From Roseomonas sp. 18066 (GTDB lineage Bacteria; Pseudomonadota; Alphaproteobacteria; Acetobacterales; Acetobacteraceae): DNA of 57,467 bases. Under the pieces are notes generated by a model. The model saw only the letters and a program-made list of their open reading frames with translations, was not told the DNA's origin and did no database searches. The position numbers and the translations under genes were made by a program. Below, piece by piece: positions 1 through 10,072 of this stretch. The DNA lies in NCBI RefSeq assembly GCF_902706185.1, contig NZ_CACSJM010000016.1, forward strand, positions 1 to 57,467, read 5' to 3'. How positions within the stretch are numbered: position 1 is the first letter of the stretch; each line of letters begins with the position of its first letter.

Positions 1-110
1 AAGCCAGCGAGAAGCGACGACGACGAAAGGTGGCCGGGGCGGGACTCGGCGCCGTCGCCGGGTTGTCCCGGGGCAGCCTCAGCAGAGCCATTTCTCTGTC
101 ATATCAATCC

Positions 111-129
111 CCGAAAAGGTGATTTTCGG
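111..129. other. Small inverted repeat upstream of tRNA-Asp
   Basis: A 7-bp perfect stem (CCGAAAA / TTTTCGG, loop GGTGA) precedes the tRNA promoter. It could be the end of an upstream transcript that lies outside the window, but there is no clear T-run after it. I see no supportable gene in 1-132; short open frames run in from the left edge but show nothing recognisable. Confidence 0.3.
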
Positions 130-132
130 TCG

Positions 133-161
133 TTGACATCAGGGGCGCTGGGCCGTAATTC
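133..161 (+). promoter_or_regulatory. Probable sigma70-type promoter of tRNA-Asp
   Basis: A perfect -35 hexamer TTGACA (133-138) is followed after exactly 17 bp by TAATTC (156-161), a weak -10. Transcription would start near 168, about 10 nt before the mature tRNA. The -35 match and spacing are seen directly; the -10 call is inference. Confidence 0.5.
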
Positions 162-177
162 CCCCTCCACGACGGAA

Positions 178-254
<77 letters not shown>

Positions 255-266
255 GTCGTATCAGTC

Positions 267-303
267 AAAAACGCCGCCCTGGATCTTCCAGGGCGGCGTT
301 TTT
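267..303 (+). terminator. Intrinsic terminator of tRNA-Asp
   Basis: Perfect 11-bp GC-rich stem CGCCGCCCTGG / CCAGGGCGGCG (272-282 and 288-298), loop ATCTT, flanked by A5 on the left and T5 on the right. The A-run makes it potentially bidirectional. It insulates the tRNA from the nuo operon. Confidence 0.93.
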
Positions 304-421
304 GTCTTGGCGGCTTTCCATCTTTCAATGTTCTGCAATGGCCTGGGGGCTATGGCGAACCGGGCGCTTGGGGGGTAATGTCCGCCCAGCGTTGCGCTGC
401 GGCATGCCCCGCGGCGTGGCT

Positions 422-447
422 GGCCGTGTGCTCCCCTGTGCACGGCC
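422..447 (+). promoter_or_regulatory. Hairpin in the nuoA leader
   Basis: In the 178-nt gap between the tRNA terminator and nuoA, GGCCGTGTGC (422-431) can pair with GTGCACGGCC (438-447), 10 bp including two G-T pairs, loop TCCCCT, followed by TTGTT. It lies 34 nt before the nuoA start. It could be an attenuator-like or stability element, or only incidental pairing. I found no convincing -35/-10 pair for the nuo operon here. Confidence 0.3.
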
Positions 448-481
448 TTGTTGGGCCCCGGGCCCGAGGGACGGACGCATC

Positions 482-850
482 ATGACCCAGCCCCTGCTGG
501 CGAACTATTTCCCGATCCTGGTCTTCCTGGCCATCGCCGGCGGCATCGCCATCGCGATGGTGGGCGGCAGCGTGCTGGCGGCCCGGCAGAAGCCTTATGC
601 GGAGAAAGTCTCCGCCTATGAGTGCGGCTTCGAGCCCTTCGACGACACGCGGCGGCGCTTCGATGTGCGATTCTACCTGGTCGCCATCCTGTTCATCATC
701 TTCGACCTCGAGGTCGCCTTCCTGTTTCCCTGGGCCGTCTCGCTCGGGCAGATCGGCTGGCTGGGCTTCCTGTCGATGATGGGGTTCCTCGGCGTGCTCA
801 CGGTCGGCTTCATCTATGAATGGCGCAAAGGCGCCCTGGACTGGGAGTGA
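482..850 (+). CDS. nuoA: NADH-quinone oxidoreductase subunit A
   Basis: NuoA (mitochondrial ND3 equivalent) is a small membrane subunit at the junction of the peripheral and membrane arms of complex I, near the quinone site. The 122-residue protein has the family length and three hydrophobic helices (about 8-30, 62-84 and 92-112). Diagnostic signatures are YECGFEP (46-52), the loop whose Cys marks the active/deactive transition in mitochondrial enzymes, and [12 protein letters not shown] (74-85). The open frame extends upstream to 302, but ATG 482, preceded by GAGGGACGG, gives the normal length. It is the first gene of a 14-gene nuo operon; nuoB follows 7 nt later. Confidence 0.96.
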   Translation: MTQPLLANYFPILVFLAIAGGIAIAMVGGSVLAARQKPYAEKVSAYECGFEPFDDTRRRFDVRFYLVAILFIIFDLEVAFLFPWAVSLGQIGWLGFLSMMGFLGVLTVGFIYEWRKGALDWE

Positions 851-857
851 CCGGCGC

Positions 858-1412
858 ATGAGCGCGAGCAATCAGCTGGCCTGGAACCAGCAGGCCTTGC
901 CGCCGGGGGCTGAGCAGGACGCGGTCCTCCAGGGCGTCTCCGGCGAGATCGAGGAAAAGGGCTTCGTGGTCGCCAACCTGGACAAGGTGGTGAACTGGGC
1001 CCGGACCGGCAGCCTCTGGCCGATGACCTTCGGCCTGGCCTGCTGCGCGGTGCCGATGATCCATGCCTATATGCCGCGATACGATCTCGATCGCTTCGGC
1101 GTCATCCCGCGCGGCTCGCCGCGGCAGTCGGATGTGATGATCGTGGCCGGCACGCTGACCAACAAGATGGCCCCGGCGCTGCGCAAGGTCTACGACCAGA
1201 TGGCCGAGCCGCGCTGGGTCATCTCGATGGGCAGCTGCGCCAATGGCGGCGGCTACTATCACTACAGCTACAGCGTGGTGCGCGGCTGCGACCGCGTCGT
1301 GCCGGTCGACGTCTATGTCCCCGGCTGCCCGCCGACGGCCGAGGCGCTGGTCTACGGCATCATGCAGCTGCAGAAGAAGATCCGCCGGACGGGGAGCATC
1401 CTCCGTGGCTGA
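858..1412 (+). CDS. nuoB: NADH-quinone oxidoreductase subunit B
   Basis: NuoB (PSST) binds the terminal 4Fe-4S cluster N2, which passes electrons to quinone. 184 residues. The four ligand cysteines are visible: the tandem pair C62-C63 in [11 protein letters not shown]127 in [10 protein letters not shown] and C157 in [10 protein letters not shown]. The N-terminal ~40 residues are variable, as usual. ATG 858 is chosen because an earlier in-frame ATG at 816 would overlap nuoA by 35 nt. The gene overlaps the nuoC start by 8 nt, implying coupled translation. Confidence 0.96.
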   Translation: MSASNQLAWNQQALPPGAEQDAVLQGVSGEIEEKGFVVANLDKVVNWARTGSLWPMTFGLACCAVPMIHAYMPRYDLDRFGVIPRGSPRQSDVMIVAGTLTNKMAPALRKVYDQMAEPRWVISMGSCANGGGYYHYSYSVVRGCDRVVPVDVYVPGCPPTAEALVYGIMQLQKKIRRTGSILRG

Positions 1413-2076
1413 GAACGATATCGCGGCCGCGCCCGCCGAGGCCCCGCCGCCGCCGCCGACCGCTGAACAGGCGCTGCTGGCCGCCGTCGCCGCCTCCCTG
1501 CCCGGGGGCGTGCTGCTGGACAGCCAGATCGCCCGCGGCGTCGAGGTCGAGATCCGCATCCGCCGCGAGGCGCTGCACGCGACCCTGATGATGCTGCGCG
1601 ACGACCCGCGCTTCGCCTTCGAGCTGTGCATCGATGTCTGCGGCGTCGACTGGCCGACCCGGCCCGAGCGCTTCGACGTCGTCTACAACCTGCTGTCGAT
1701 GGCGCAGAACCAGCGCATCCGGGTGATCGTGGCGACCGACGCGGCGACGCCGGTGGCCACCGTCTGCGACATCTGGCCCTCGGCCACCTGGTTCGAGCGC
1801 GAGACCTGGGACATGTATGGCGTGGTCTTCGACGGCCAGCCCGACCTGCGCCGGATCCTGACGGATTACGGCTTCGAGGGGCATCCGCTGCGCAAGGACT
1901 TCCCGCTCACCGGCTTCGTCGAGGTCCGCTACGACCCCGAGCGCCAGGCCGTGGTCTATGAGCCGGTGAAGCTGACCCAGGAATTCCGCAATTTCGATTT
2001 CCTCTCGCCCTGGGAAGGCATGACGACGCTGCCCGGCGACGAGAAGGTGCATCTCAACCGGATCACCCGCGAATGA
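1405..2076 (+). CDS. nuoC: NADH-quinone oxidoreductase subunit C (30 kDa)
   Basis: NuoC is a hydrophilic scaffold subunit of the quinone-reducing module, next to NuoD. The family signature is present ([18 protein letters not shown] followed by [19 protein letters not shown]), in the second half of a 223-residue protein. The start is GTG 1405, overlapping nuoB by 8 nt, with GGGAG 9 nt upstream; this gives VAENDIAA and an Ala/Pro-rich N-terminus a little longer than usual. Its stop overlaps the nuoD start by 4 nt. It is a separate gene, not a nuoCD fusion as in enterobacteria. Confidence 0.95.
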   Translation: MAENDIAAAPAEAPPPPPTAEQALLAAVAASLPGGVLLDSQIARGVEVEIRIRREALHATLMMLRDDPRFAFELCIDVCGVDWPTRPERFDVVYNLLSMAQNQRIRVIVATDAATPVATVCDIWPSATWFERETWDMYGVVFDGQPDLRRILTDYGFEGHPLRKDFPLTGFVEVRYDPERQAVVYEPVKLTQEFRNFDFLSPWEGMTTLPGDEKVHLNRITRE

Positions 2077-3290
2077 GCCTCAGCACCGACGACACCCCGG
2101 CCTCGGGCGGCACCCGCACCGTCGAGATCGACAGCCACACCATCAATTTCGGCCCGCAGCATCCGGCGGCGCATGGCGTGCTGCGCCTGATCCTGGAGAT
2201 GCAGGGCGAGGTGGTGGAGCGTGCCGACCCGCATATCGGCCTGCTGCATCGCGGCACCGAGAAGCTGATCGAGCACAAGACCTACCTGCAGGCGCTGCCG
2301 TACTTCGATCGCCTCGACTACGTGGCGCCGATGGCGCAGGAGCATGCCTTCGCCCTGGCCACCGAGCGTCTGCTGGGCATCGAGGCGCCGATCCGCGCGC
2401 AGTATATCCGCGTGCTCTTCGCCGAGATCAGCCGCATCCTGAACCACATCCTGAACATCACCACCTATGCGCTGGATGTGGGTGCCACGACGCCGAGCCT
2501 CTGGGGCTTCGAGCAGCGCGAGGTGCTGCTGGAATTCTACGAGGCGGTCTCGGGCTCGCATTACCACGCGAACTATGTCCGTCCGGGCGGCGTCGCCAAG
2601 GACATGCCGGCGGGGCTCTCCGAGCGCATCAGCGCCTGGGCCGAGCAGTTCCCGACCTTCGTCGACGACATCGAGCGGCTGCTGACCGGCAACCGCATCT
2701 TCAAGCAGCGCACCGTCGATATCGGCATCATGTCCGCCGAGGAGGCGATGGCCTGGGGCTTCACCGGCCCCTGCATCCGCGCCTCGGGCTGCGCCTGGGA
2801 CCTGCGCCGCAGCCAGCCCTACGACATCTATGACCAGCTCGACTTCGAGATCCCGGTCGGCAGCCATGGCGACTGCTTCGAGCGCTACCTGGTCCGCATC
2901 GCCGAGATGCGCGAGAGCCTGAAGATCGTGAAGCAGTGCCTGGCGCAGATGCCGGGCGGCCCGATCAAGGTGGCCGACGCCAAGATCGCGCCGCCGCAGC
3001 GGGGCGAGATGAAGCGCTCGATGGAAGCGCTGATCCACCACTTCAAGCTGTATTCCGAGGGCTACCACGTGCCCGAGGGGTCGACCTACACGGCCGTCGA
3101 GGCGCCGAAGGGCGAGTTCGGCGTCTTCCTGGTCGCCGACGGCACCAACAAACCCTATCGCTGCAAGATCCGCGCGCCTGGCTTCGCGCATCTGCAGGCG
3201 ATGGAGAAACTGTCCAAGGGCCACATGCTGGCCGACGCCGTGTCCGTCATCGGCAGCCTGGACATCGTCTTCGGAGAGATCGACCGGTGA
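2073..3290 (+). CDS. nuoD: NADH-quinone oxidoreductase subunit D (49 kDa)
   Basis: NuoD forms much of the quinone-binding cavity with NuoB and descends from the [NiFe]-hydrogenase large subunit. 405 residues, the normal length. Recognisable blocks include [14 protein letters not shown] near the N-terminus (HP at the quinone pocket), [13 protein letters not shown], and the C-terminal DIVFGEIDR ending. The hydrogenase metal-binding cysteines are absent, as expected for complex I. ATG 2073 overlaps the nuoC stop (ATGA), and the stop overlaps the nuoE GTG start. Confidence 0.97.
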   Translation: MSLSTDDTPASGGTRTVEIDSHTINFGPQHPAAHGVLRLILEMQGEVVERADPHIGLLHRGTEKLIEHKTYLQALPYFDRLDYVAPMAQEHAFALATERLLGIEAPIRAQYIRVLFAEISRILNHILNITTYALDVGATTPSLWGFEQREVLLEFYEAVSGSHYHANYVRPGGVAKDMPAGLSERISAWAEQFPTFVDDIERLLTGNRIFKQRTVDIGIMSAEEAMAWGFTGPCIRASGCAWDLRRSQPYDIYDQLDFEIPVGSHGDCFERYLVRIAEMRESLKIVKQCLAQMPGGPIKVADAKIAPPQRGEMKRSMEALIHHFKLYSEGYHVPEGSTYTAVEAPKGEFGVFLVADGTNKPYRCKIRAPGFAHLQAMEKLSKGHMLADAVSVIGSLDIVFGEIDR

Positions 3291-3928
3291 GCGCCCCGCA
3301 TTCGCATACTCACGAGGAGCCGGCGAGCTTCGCCTTCGACGCGGATAGCGAGGCGCAGATCGCCAAGATCCTGGCGCGCTATCCCGAGAGCAAGAAGGCC
3401 AGCGGCGTCATCCCGCTGCTCTATGTCGCGCAGAAGCAGATGGGCCGGCTGACCGGCAGCGCCTGGACGCCGCGCATCGCCATGGACACCATCGCGGAGC
3501 GGCTCGGCATGGCGCCGATCCGTGTCTACGAGGTGGCCACCTTCTACTTCATGTTCAACACCAAGCCGATCGGCCGCTTCCACCTGCAGGTCTGCGGCAC
3601 GACGCCCTGCTGGCTGCGCGGCTCGGACGAGGTGCTGCGCGCCTGCAAGGATGCCGGCCACCTGAAGGGCTATGGCGACACCAGCGAGGACGGCATCTTC
3701 ACCATGACCGAGGTGGAATGCTTGGGCGGCTGCGTCAACGCGCCGATCCTGCAGGTGGATGACGACTACTACGAGGACATGGATTACGACAGCACGGTCA
3801 AGCTGATCGAGGCGCTGAAGCGCGGCGAGCGGCCGACCCCGGGCAGCGTGACCGGCCGCCAGGGCAGCGCGCCGATCGGCGGGGCCGAGACGGTGCTCGA
3901 CATTCCCATGGCCGACGTGAAGGAGTGA
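3287..3928 (+). CDS. nuoE: NADH-quinone oxidoreductase subunit E (24 kDa)
   Basis: NuoE belongs to the NADH-oxidising module and carries the 2Fe-2S cluster N1a beside NuoF. The thioredoxin-like fold ligands are visible: C103 and C108 (CGTTPC) and C145 and C149 (CLGGC). 213 residues; about 45 residues after the cluster domain form a polar tail, as in other alphaproteobacteria. The start is GTG 3287 in a GTGA overlap with nuoD; no ATG in the frame gives a full-length protein. The N-terminus is His-rich and polar. Confidence 0.94.
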   Translation: MSAPHSHTHEEPASFAFDADSEAQIAKILARYPESKKASGVIPLLYVAQKQMGRLTGSAWTPRIAMDTIAERLGMAPIRVYEVATFYFMFNTKPIGRFHLQVCGTTPCWLRGSDEVLRACKDAGHLKGYGDTSEDGIFTMTEVECLGGCVNAPILQVDDDYYEDMDYDSTVKLIEALKRGERPTPGSVTGRQGSAPIGGAETVLDIPMADVKE

Positions 3929-3932
3929 GACC

Positions 3933-5243
3933 ATGGCGCTGAGCGACAAGGACCGCATCTTCACCAACCTCTACGGCCTGCATCCGTGGAACCTGAAGGA
4001 CGCGCGGCGGCGCGGCAGCTGGGACGGCACCGCGGCGATCATCGCCAAGGGGCGCGACTGGATCATCGAGGAGATGAAGCAGTCCGGCCTGCGCGGCCGT
4101 GGCGGCGCCGGCTTCCCGACCGGCATGAAGTGGTCCTTCATGCCCAAGGCCTCGCCGGACGGCCGCCCCTCCTACCTGGTCGTCAACGGCGACGAGTCGG
4201 AGCCGGGCACCTGCAAGGACCGCGACATCATCCGCAACGATCCGCATCTGCTGATCGAGGGCTGCCTCTATGCCGGCGTCGGCATGGGCGCGCATGCGGG
4301 CTACATCTATGTCCGCGGCGAATACTACAACGAGATCCAGGTGCTGCAGGCCGCGATCGACGAGGCCTATGATGCGGGCCTCCTCGGCAAGAACGCCGCG
4401 GGCTCTGGCTGGGACTTCGACCTCTACGTCCATCGCGGCGCTGGCGCCTATATCTGCGGCGAAGAGACGGCGCTGATCGAGAGCCTCGAGGGCAAGAAGG
4501 GGATGCCGCGGCTGAAGCCGCCTTTCCCGGCCGCCGTCGGCCTCTATGGCTGCCCGACGACCGTGAACAACGTCGAGACCATCGCGGTGGTTCCCGCCAT
4601 CCTGAAGCGCGGCGCGTCCTGGTTCTCGAGCTTCGGCCGCCCCAAGAATGTCGGGACGAAAATCTTCTGCATCCAGGGGCATGTGAACAAGCCCTGCAAT
4701 GTCGAAGCCGAGATGAGCATCCCGATGCGGGAGCTGATCGACCGCTATGCCGGCGGCGTGCGCGGCGGCTGGGACAACCTGCTGGCCGTCATCCCCGGCG
4801 GGTCGTCGACGCCGCTGCTGCCCAAGCATATCTGCGACGACGTGCTGATGGATTTCGACGCGCTGCGCGAGCACAAGTCGGGCCTGGGCACCGCCGGCGT
4901 GATCGTCATGGACAAGTCCACCGACATCATCAAGGCGATCGCGCGGCTGGCGCATTTCTACAAGCATGAGAGCTGCGGCCAGTGCACCCCCTGCCGGGAG
5001 GGCATGGGCTGGCAGAAGCGCCTGATGGACCGCATGGTCGAGGGCCGCGCCGAGCTCGCCGAGATCGACGTGCTCGAAAGCGTCACGCGGCAGATCGAGG
5101 GCCACACCATCTGCGCGCTGGCCGATGGCGGCGTCTGGCCGGTGCAGGGCCTGATCCGGCACTTCCGCCCGCTGATGGAAGAGCGCATCCGGGACTATCA
5201 CGCCAAGAAACTCGGCGGCCCCCTGCCGCTGGCGGCGGAGTAA
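3933..5243 (+). CDS. nuoF: NADH-quinone oxidoreductase subunit F (51 kDa)
   Basis: NuoF binds NADH, FMN and the 4Fe-4S cluster N3 and is the electron entry point of complex I. 436 residues. The NADH-binding glycine-rich motif [13 protein letters not shown] is at 52-64; the FMN region [14 protein letters not shown] follows; the N3 ligands are in [11 protein letters not shown] near residue 350 plus the Cys of HTICALADG near 395. ATG 3933 has GGAGTGAG just upstream, overlapping the nuoE stop region. All expected catalytic residues are present. Confidence 0.97.
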   Translation: MALSDKDRIFTNLYGLHPWNLKDARRRGSWDGTAAIIAKGRDWIIEEMKQSGLRGRGGAGFPTGMKWSFMPKASPDGRPSYLVVNGDESEPGTCKDRDIIRNDPHLLIEGCLYAGVGMGAHAGYIYVRGEYYNEIQVLQAAIDEAYDAGLLGKNAAGSGWDFDLYVHRGAGAYICGEETALIESLEGKKGMPRLKPPFPAAVGLYGCPTTVNNVETIAVVPAILKRGASWFSSFGRPKNVGTKIFCIQGHVNKPCNVEAEMSIPMRELIDRYAGGVRGGWDNLLAVIPGGSSTPLLPKHICDDVLMDFDALREHKSGLGTAGVIVMDKSTDIIKAIARLAHFYKHESCGQCTPCREGMGWQKRLMDRMVEGRAELAEIDVLESVTRQIEGHTICALADGGVWPVQGLIRHFRPLMEERIRDYHAKKLGGPLPLAAE

Positions 5244-5249
5244 GCGACC

Positions 5250-7310
5250 ATGGCGAAGGTCACAGTCGACGGGATCGAGATCGAGGTCCCGAACGGCGCC
5301 ACCGTGCTGCAGGCCTGCGAGGCCGCCGGCAAGGAAATCCCGCGCTTCTGCTACCATGAGCGGCTGTCGGTCGCCGGCAATTGCCGGATGTGCCTGGTCG
5401 AGGTGGAGAAGGCGCCGAAGCCGGTCGCCTCCTGCGCCTATCCGGTCGCCGATGGCATGAAGGTCTTCACGGACAGTGCGATGGTGCGCAACGCGCGTCG
5501 CAACGTCATGGAATTCCTGCTGATCAACCATCCGCTGGACTGCCCGATCTGCGACCAGGGCGGCGAATGCGACCTGCAGGACCAGGCGACCGCCTATGGC
5601 GGGCAGGGCGGCCGTTACCGCGAGCAGAAGCGCGCGGTGAAGGACAAGTACATGGGTCCGCTGGTCAAGACGATCATGACCCGCTGCATCCAGTGCACCC
5701 GCTGCATCCGCTTCGCGACCGAGGTGGCCGGCGTGCCGGAGCTCGGCGCGACGGGCCGCGGCGAGGACATGCAGATCGGCACCTATGTCGAGCGCGCCCT
5801 GACCACCGAGCTGTCGGGCAATCTGATCGACATCTGCCCGGTCGGCGCGCTGACCAGCCGGCCCTACGCCTTCGTCTCCCGCCCCTGGGAGCTGGGCAAG
5901 ACCGACAGCATCGACGTGCTGGACGCGGTGGGCGCGGCGATCCGCATCGACACCCGCGGCCCGGAAGTGCTGCGCATCCTGCCGCGCACCAATGAGGACG
6001 TGAACGAGGAGTGGATGGCCGACCGTGGCCGCTTCTCCTTCGACGGCCTGAAGCGCAAGCGGCTGGACCGCCCCTGGATCCGGGTCGACGGCAAGCTGCG
6101 CCCGGCGAGCTGGGAAGAGGCCTTCGCCGCCATCGCCGACCGCTTCCAGGGCCTGGCCCCGGCGCGGATCGGCGCCGTCGCCGGCGACCTGGTCGATGCC
6201 GAGAGCGCCTTCGCCCTGCGCCAGCTGATGACGGGCCTCGGCTCGGCCAATCTGGACTGCCGGCAGGACGGCGCCGCCATCGATGGCCGCCGCCGCGACC
6301 AGTATCTGTTCAACACCGGCATCGCCGGCATCGACGAGGCCGATGCGCTGCTGATCATCGGCAGCAATCCGCGCCAGGAAGCGCCCGTGCTGAACGCGCG
6401 CATCCGCAAGCGCTGGGCCTCGGGCGCCATGAAGGTCGGCTTCGTCGGGCCGAAGGGCCTGAACCTGACCTACAAGGCCGAGCATCTGGGCGAGGGGCCT
6501 GCCGCGCTGGCCGCGCTGCAGGCCGGCGAAGGCTTCGCCGAGGTGCTGAAGGGCGCCTCGAAGCCGATGATCATCCTGGGCCGCGCGGCGATCGCGCGGG
6601 CCGATGGCGCGGCGGTGCTGGCCGCGGCCTGGGCGCTGGCGGAATCGGTCGGCGCCCTGACCCCGGAATGGCACGGCTTCAACCTGCTGCATCTGTTCGG
6701 CGGCCAGGTCGGCGCGCTGGATGCCGGCTTCCTGCCGGGTCCGGGCGGGCTCGACCTCGCTGCCATGCTGGGCGGCGGCGTCGACGCGCTGTGGCTGCTG
6801 GGCGCCGATGGCTTCGACCCGGCGCTGATCGCGGATGGCACCTTCGTCGTCTACCAGGGCCATCACGGCGACCGCGCGGCCAGCCGCGCCGACGTGATCC
6901 TGCCGGGCGCCGCCTATCCCGAGAAGGACGGCACCTACGTCAACACCGAGGGCCGGGTGCAGCGCGGCCGCATGGCGCTGCATGCCCCGGGCGAGGCGCG
7001 CGAGGATTGGCGCATCGTCCGTGCCGCCGGCGCCGCGCTGGGCGTGGCGCTGGACTTCGACACGCTGGAGGCGCTGCGGGCGCGGATGGTCGCGGCCAAT
7101 CCGGTCTTCGGCATGGTCGATGGCCGGGTGGCCGGCGGCTGCCTGGACACCGCCGGCCCTGTCGCCGGCGTGACCCCGATCTCTCACACGGAATTCACCC
7201 TGCCGGTGACCGATTACTGGCAGGCCGATGCGATCAGCCGGGCGTCGGAGACGATGGCCGAGTGCAGCCGCATCTATAACGACGCCACGCCCAAGCTGGC
7301 GGCGGAGTAA
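5250..7310 (+). CDS. nuoG: NADH-quinone oxidoreductase subunit G (75 kDa)
   Basis: NuoG conducts electrons from NuoF to the quinone module. 686 residues. The N-terminal ferredoxin-like domain has 2Fe-2S ligands C34, C45, C48 and C62; the His-ligated 4Fe-4S cluster uses H94, C98, C101 and C107 (HPLDCPICDQGGEC); a second 4Fe-4S cluster uses C146, C149, C152 and C196. The remainder is a molybdopterin-oxidoreductase-like domain with no visible Mo-ligand function, as in this family. I see no extra N7 cysteine motif of the type found in E. coli. Six nt separate it from nuoF and from nuoH. Confidence 0.96.
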   Translation: MAKVTVDGIEIEVPNGATVLQACEAAGKEIPRFCYHERLSVAGNCRMCLVEVEKAPKPVASCAYPVADGMKVFTDSAMVRNARRNVMEFLLINHPLDCPICDQGGECDLQDQATAYGGQGGRYREQKRAVKDKYMGPLVKTIMTRCIQCTRCIRFATEVAGVPELGATGRGEDMQIGTYVERALTTELSGNLIDICPVGALTSRPYAFVSRPWELGKTDSIDVLDAVGAAIRIDTRGPEVLRILPRTNEDVNEEWMADRGRFSFDGLKRKRLDRPWIRVDGKLRPASWEEAFAAIADRFQGLAPARIGAVAGDLVDAESAFALRQLMTGLGSANLDCRQDGAAIDGRRRDQYLFNTGIAGIDEADALLIIGSNPRQEAPVLNARIRKRWASGAMKVGFVGPKGLNLTYKAEHLGEGPAALAALQAGEGFAEVLKGASKPMIILGRAAIARADGAAVLAAAWALAESVGALTPEWHGFNLLHLFGGQVGALDAGFLPGPGGLDLAAMLGGGVDALWLLGADGFDPALIADGTFVVYQGHHGDRAASRADVILPGAAYPEKDGTYVNTEGRVQRGRMALHAPGEAREDWRIVRAAGAALGVALDFDTLEALRARMVAANPVFGMVDGRVAGGCLDTAGPVAGVTPISHTEFTLPVTDYWQADAISRASETMAECSRIYNDATPKLAAE

Positions 7311-7316
7311 GGGGCC

Positions 7317-8327
7317 ATGGACGCTTTCCTCGCTTCCCCGATCGGCATCCTGGCCATCACCGTGGCCCAGGCCCTGGCGATGCTGGTGCCGCTGCTGATC
7401 GGCGTCGCCTACATGACCTATGCCGAGCGCAAGATCATGGCGGCGATGCAGATGCGGAAGGGGCCCAACATGGTCGGCCCCTTCGGCCTGCTGCAGCCCT
7501 TCGCCGACGCGCTGAAGATGCTGCTGAAGGAGACGATCATCCCCGCCGGCGCCAGCCGGGCCCTGTTCATCATCGGCCCGATGCTGACCCTGGTGCTGGC
7601 GCTGATCGCCTGGGCGGTGATCCCGGTGGCCGATGGCTGGGCGATCGCCGACATCAATGTCGGCGTGCTCTACCTGCTGGCGATCAGCTCGCTCGGCGTC
7701 TACGGCATCGTCATCGCCGGCTGGGCGTCGAACTCCAAATACGCCTTCCTGGGCGCGCTGCGCTCGGCGGCGCAGATGGTCTCCTACGAAGTCTCGATGG
7801 GCCTGGTCATCGTCACGGTGCTGCTCTGCGTGGGCAGCCTGAACCTGACGGAGATCGTGCGGGCGCAGAGCACGGTGTGGTTCGCCATCCCGCTCTTCCC
7901 GATGTTCATCATCTTCTTCATCTCGACCCTGGCGGAGACCAACCGGCCGCCCTTCGACCTGGCGGAAGGTGAGTCGGAGCTCGTCGCGGGCTTCATGGTG
8001 GAATATTCCTCCATGACCTACGCGCTGTTCTTCCTCGGCGAATACGCCAACATGTTCCTGATGTCGGCGATGACCACCATCCTCTTCCTGGGGGGCTGGC
8101 TGCCGCCGATCGACATGGCGCCCTTCAACTGGGTGCCGGGGCCGATCTGGTTCATCCTGAAGATCTGCGTCTGCCTGTTCACCTTCGTCTGGGTGCGCGC
8201 GACCTTCCCCCGCTACCGCTACGACCAGCTGATGCGGCTGGGCTGGAAGATCTTCCTGCCCTTCAGCCTGGGCTGGCTGATCCTGACGGCCTTCGTGCTG
8301 AAGATCATGGGCTGGCTGCCGGCATGA
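7317..8327 (+). CDS. nuoH: NADH-quinone oxidoreductase subunit H
   Basis: NuoH (ND1) joins the peripheral arm to the membrane arm and forms the quinone entry channel. 336 residues with about eight hydrophobic helices. Family signatures: [17 protein letters not shown] in the first cytoplasmic loop, [16 protein letters not shown], and [20 protein letters not shown], whose acidic residues line the quinone/proton path. ATG 7317 follows TAAGGGGCC directly after nuoG. An 83-nt gap, unusually long for this operon, precedes nuoI. Confidence 0.97.
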   Translation: MDAFLASPIGILAITVAQALAMLVPLLIGVAYMTYAERKIMAAMQMRKGPNMVGPFGLLQPFADALKMLLKETIIPAGASRALFIIGPMLTLVLALIAWAVIPVADGWAIADINVGVLYLLAISSLGVYGIVIAGWASNSKYAFLGALRSAAQMVSYEVSMGLVIVTVLLCVGSLNLTEIVRAQSTVWFAIPLFPMFIIFFISTLAETNRPPFDLAEGESELVAGFMVEYSSMTYALFFLGEYANMFLMSAMTTILFLGGWLPPIDMAPFNWVPGPIWFILKICVCLFTFVWVRATFPRYRYDQLMRLGWKIFLPFSLGWLILTAFVLKIMGWLPA

Positions 8328-8410
8328 CCCGCCCCAATCCCCTGTCGGTCGTGACGACGGACCTTGTCCTTCTGGAGAGCGCGGGCTACCCCCGCGCTGC
8401 GAGGTGAGAG

Positions 8411-8899
8411 ATGGCAACGCTGGACCGGATGGCGCGCAGCCTGCTGCTGGCCGAGCTGGCCTCGGGCATGGCGCTGACGCTGAAGTATTTCTTCGCGCCG
8501 AAAAGCACCATCAACTACCCCTTCGAGAAGACGGCGCTGTCGCCGCGCTTCAAGGGCGAGCATGCGCTGCGCCGCTACGCCAATGGCGAGGAACGCTGCA
8601 TCGCCTGCAAGCTGTGCGAGGCGGTCTGCCCGGCGCTGGCCATCACCATCGAGGCCGAGCCGCGTGAAGACGGGTCGCGCCGCACCACGCGCTACGACAT
8701 CGACATGACGAAGTGCATCTATTGCGGCATGTGCGAGGAAGCCTGCCCGGTGGACGCCATCGTCGAAGGGCCGAATTTCGAGTTCGCGACCGAGACCCGG
8801 GCGGAGCTGATCTACGACAAGGATCGGCTGCTCTCGAACGGTGACCGGTGGGAGCCGGAAATCGCCCGGCGCCTCGAGCTCGACGCGCCTTACCGCTGA
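8411..8899 (+). CDS. nuoI: NADH-quinone oxidoreductase subunit I
   Basis: NuoI (TYKY) carries 4Fe-4S clusters N6a and N6b on the path to N2. 162 residues. Two ferredoxin motifs are clear: C63-x2-C66-x2-C69-x3-C73 ([12 protein letters not shown]) and C102-x2-C105-x2-C108-x3-C112 ([12 protein letters not shown]). The N-terminal 30 residues form the amphipathic/hydrophobic anchor. ATG 8411 follows GAGGTGAGAG, a good ribosome-binding site. Confidence 0.97.
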   Translation: MATLDRMARSLLLAELASGMALTLKYFFAPKSTINYPFEKTALSPRFKGEHALRRYANGEERCIACKLCEAVCPALAITIEAEPREDGSRRTTRYDIDMTKCIYCGMCEEACPVDAIVEGPNFEFATETRAELIYDKDRLLSNGDRWEPEIARRLELDAPYR

Positions 8900-8907
8900 G
8901 TTCTGCA

Positions 8908-8975
8908 GCGGGGATGGGTCCGGTCGTGCCATCCCCGCCGCTTTCCTTCACGGCCCCGTCCTCCTGCCAGGACGG
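8908..8975 (+). promoter_or_regulatory. Two hairpins between nuoI and nuoJ
   Basis: The 126-nt nuoI-nuoJ gap is the largest inside the operon. It holds a 10-bp stem GCGGGGATGG / CCATCCCCGC (8908-8917 and 8929-8938), followed by CGCTTTCCTT, and a 7-bp stem CCGTCCT / AGGACGG (8956-8962 and 8969-8975), followed by CTTTCTC. They may set an RNA-processing or partial-termination point between the peripheral-arm and membrane-arm genes. No complete T-run is present, so full termination is unlikely. Confidence 0.4.
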
Positions 8976-9025
8976 CTTTCTCGGAACGGTGCCATGATGC
9001 TGCATCTGCACGCGGGCGGGCTGCG

Positions 9026-9757
9026 ATGATCGCCGCACTCGCCTTCTATGTCTTCGCGGCCATCCTGATCGCCTCCGCGGTCATGGTCGTGACCAGCCGC
9101 AACCCCGTGCACAGCGTGCTGTTCCTGATCCTGGCGTTCTTCAACGCCTCGGCGCTGTTCCTGCTCGCGGGGGCGGAATTCCTGGCGATGATCCTGGTCA
9201 TCGTCTATGTCGGCGCGGTCGCGGTCCTGTTCCTGTTCATCGTCATGATGCTGGACATCGACTTCAGCCGGCTGCGGGAAGGCTTTCAGCGCTACGCGCC
9301 GATCGGCGCGGTGATCGGGGCGATCCTGTTCCTCGAGCTGCTCTTCGTCTTCGGCTCCTGGCAGTTCGCGCCGGAGGCCGGCGCGCTGCGCATGAACGCG
9401 GCGCCGGAGAACGGGCTGAGCAACACCGCCGCCCTCGGCCAGCTGATCTACACGGACTATATCTTCCTGTTCCAGGTCGCCGGGTTGATCCTGCTGGTCG
9501 CCATGATCGGCGCCATCGTGCTGACCTTGCGCGACAAGCCGGCCAACAGCCGGCGCCAGGACATCGGCGTCCAGGTCGCCCGCGGCGAGGCCGTGGTGCT
9601 GACCTCGGTGCCGCCGCGCAAGGGCCTGGCCGAGCTCGGCATCGTCCGCCGGCCCGTGCCGGCCCCGCCCAAGCCCAAGGCGATCCATGGCCACGGCCAT
9701 GGCGACGACGATCACGGGCACGGATCCGACGACAAGCATGGCGGGGGGCATCACTGA
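9026..9757 (+). CDS. nuoJ: NADH-quinone oxidoreductase subunit J with His-rich tail
   Basis: NuoJ (ND6) is a membrane subunit next to NuoA and NuoK. 243 residues with five hydrophobic helices in roughly the first 170; the [17 protein letters not shown] region contains the pi-bulge helix typical of ND6. The C-terminal ~70 residues are hydrophilic and end in a His/Asp/Gly-rich tail with eight histidines among the last 25 residues ([13 protein letters not shown] and GGGHH), which is not part of the core family. A metal-binding role for the tail is inference. The stop TGA shares one base with the nuoK ATG. Confidence 0.95.
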   Translation: MIAALAFYVFAAILIASAVMVVTSRNPVHSVLFLILAFFNASALFLLAGAEFLAMILVIVYVGAVAVLFLFIVMMLDIDFSRLREGFQRYAPIGAVIGAILFLELLFVFGSWQFAPEAGALRMNAAPENGLSNTAALGQLIYTDYIFLFQVAGLILLVAMIGAIVLTLRDKPANSRRQDIGVQVARGEAVVLTSVPPRKGLAELGIVRRPVPAPPKPKAIHGHGHGDDDHGHGSDDKHGGGHH

Positions 9758-10068
9758 TGCTGACCATCGGCCTCGGCCACTACCTGACGGTCAGCGCGAT
9801 CCTGCTCGTGCTCGGCATCTTCGGTATTTTCATGAACCGCAAGAACGTCATCGTCATCCTGATGTCGCTGGAGCTGATCCTGCTCTCGGTGAACCTGAAC
9901 ATGGTGGCCTTCTCCTCGGCCCTGCAGGATCTCACCGGGCAGATCTTCGCCCTCTTCGTGCTGACCGTGGCGGCCGCGGAAGCCGCCATCGGTCTCGCCA
10001 TCCTTGTCATCTACTTCCGCAACCGCGGCAGCATCGAGGTGGAGGACGTCTCCACCCTGAAGGGTTAG
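9757..10068 (+). CDS. nuoK: NADH-quinone oxidoreductase subunit K
   Basis: NuoK (ND4L) is a small proton-translocating membrane subunit. 103 residues and three transmembrane helices, the usual size. The conserved [13 protein letters not shown] segment carries the buried glutamate of helix 2, and the [11 protein letters not shown] segment carries the second conserved glutamate in helix 3. The start overlaps the nuoJ stop by one base (TGATG), typical of translational coupling. Confidence 0.97.
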   Translation: MLTIGLGHYLTVSAILLVLGIFGIFMNRKNVIVILMSLELILLSVNLNMVAFSSALQDLTGQIFALFVLTVAAAEAAIGLAILVIYFRNRGSIEVEDVSTLKG

Positions 10069-10072
10069 CCCA

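Noticed and set aside
1..132. Possible 3-prime end of a gene entering from the left edge
   Set aside because: Two frames end at stops near 118 and 134 but are Arg/Gly-rich and unrecognisable; too short to support.
376..381. TAATGT as -10 of the nuo promoter
   Set aside because: No acceptable -35 at 16-18 bp; left unassigned.
3798..8417. 1539-codon open frame on the - strand
   Set aside because: Fully antisense to nuoE-nuoH, Arg/His/Asp/Gln-rich with no domain; an artefact of high third-position GC.
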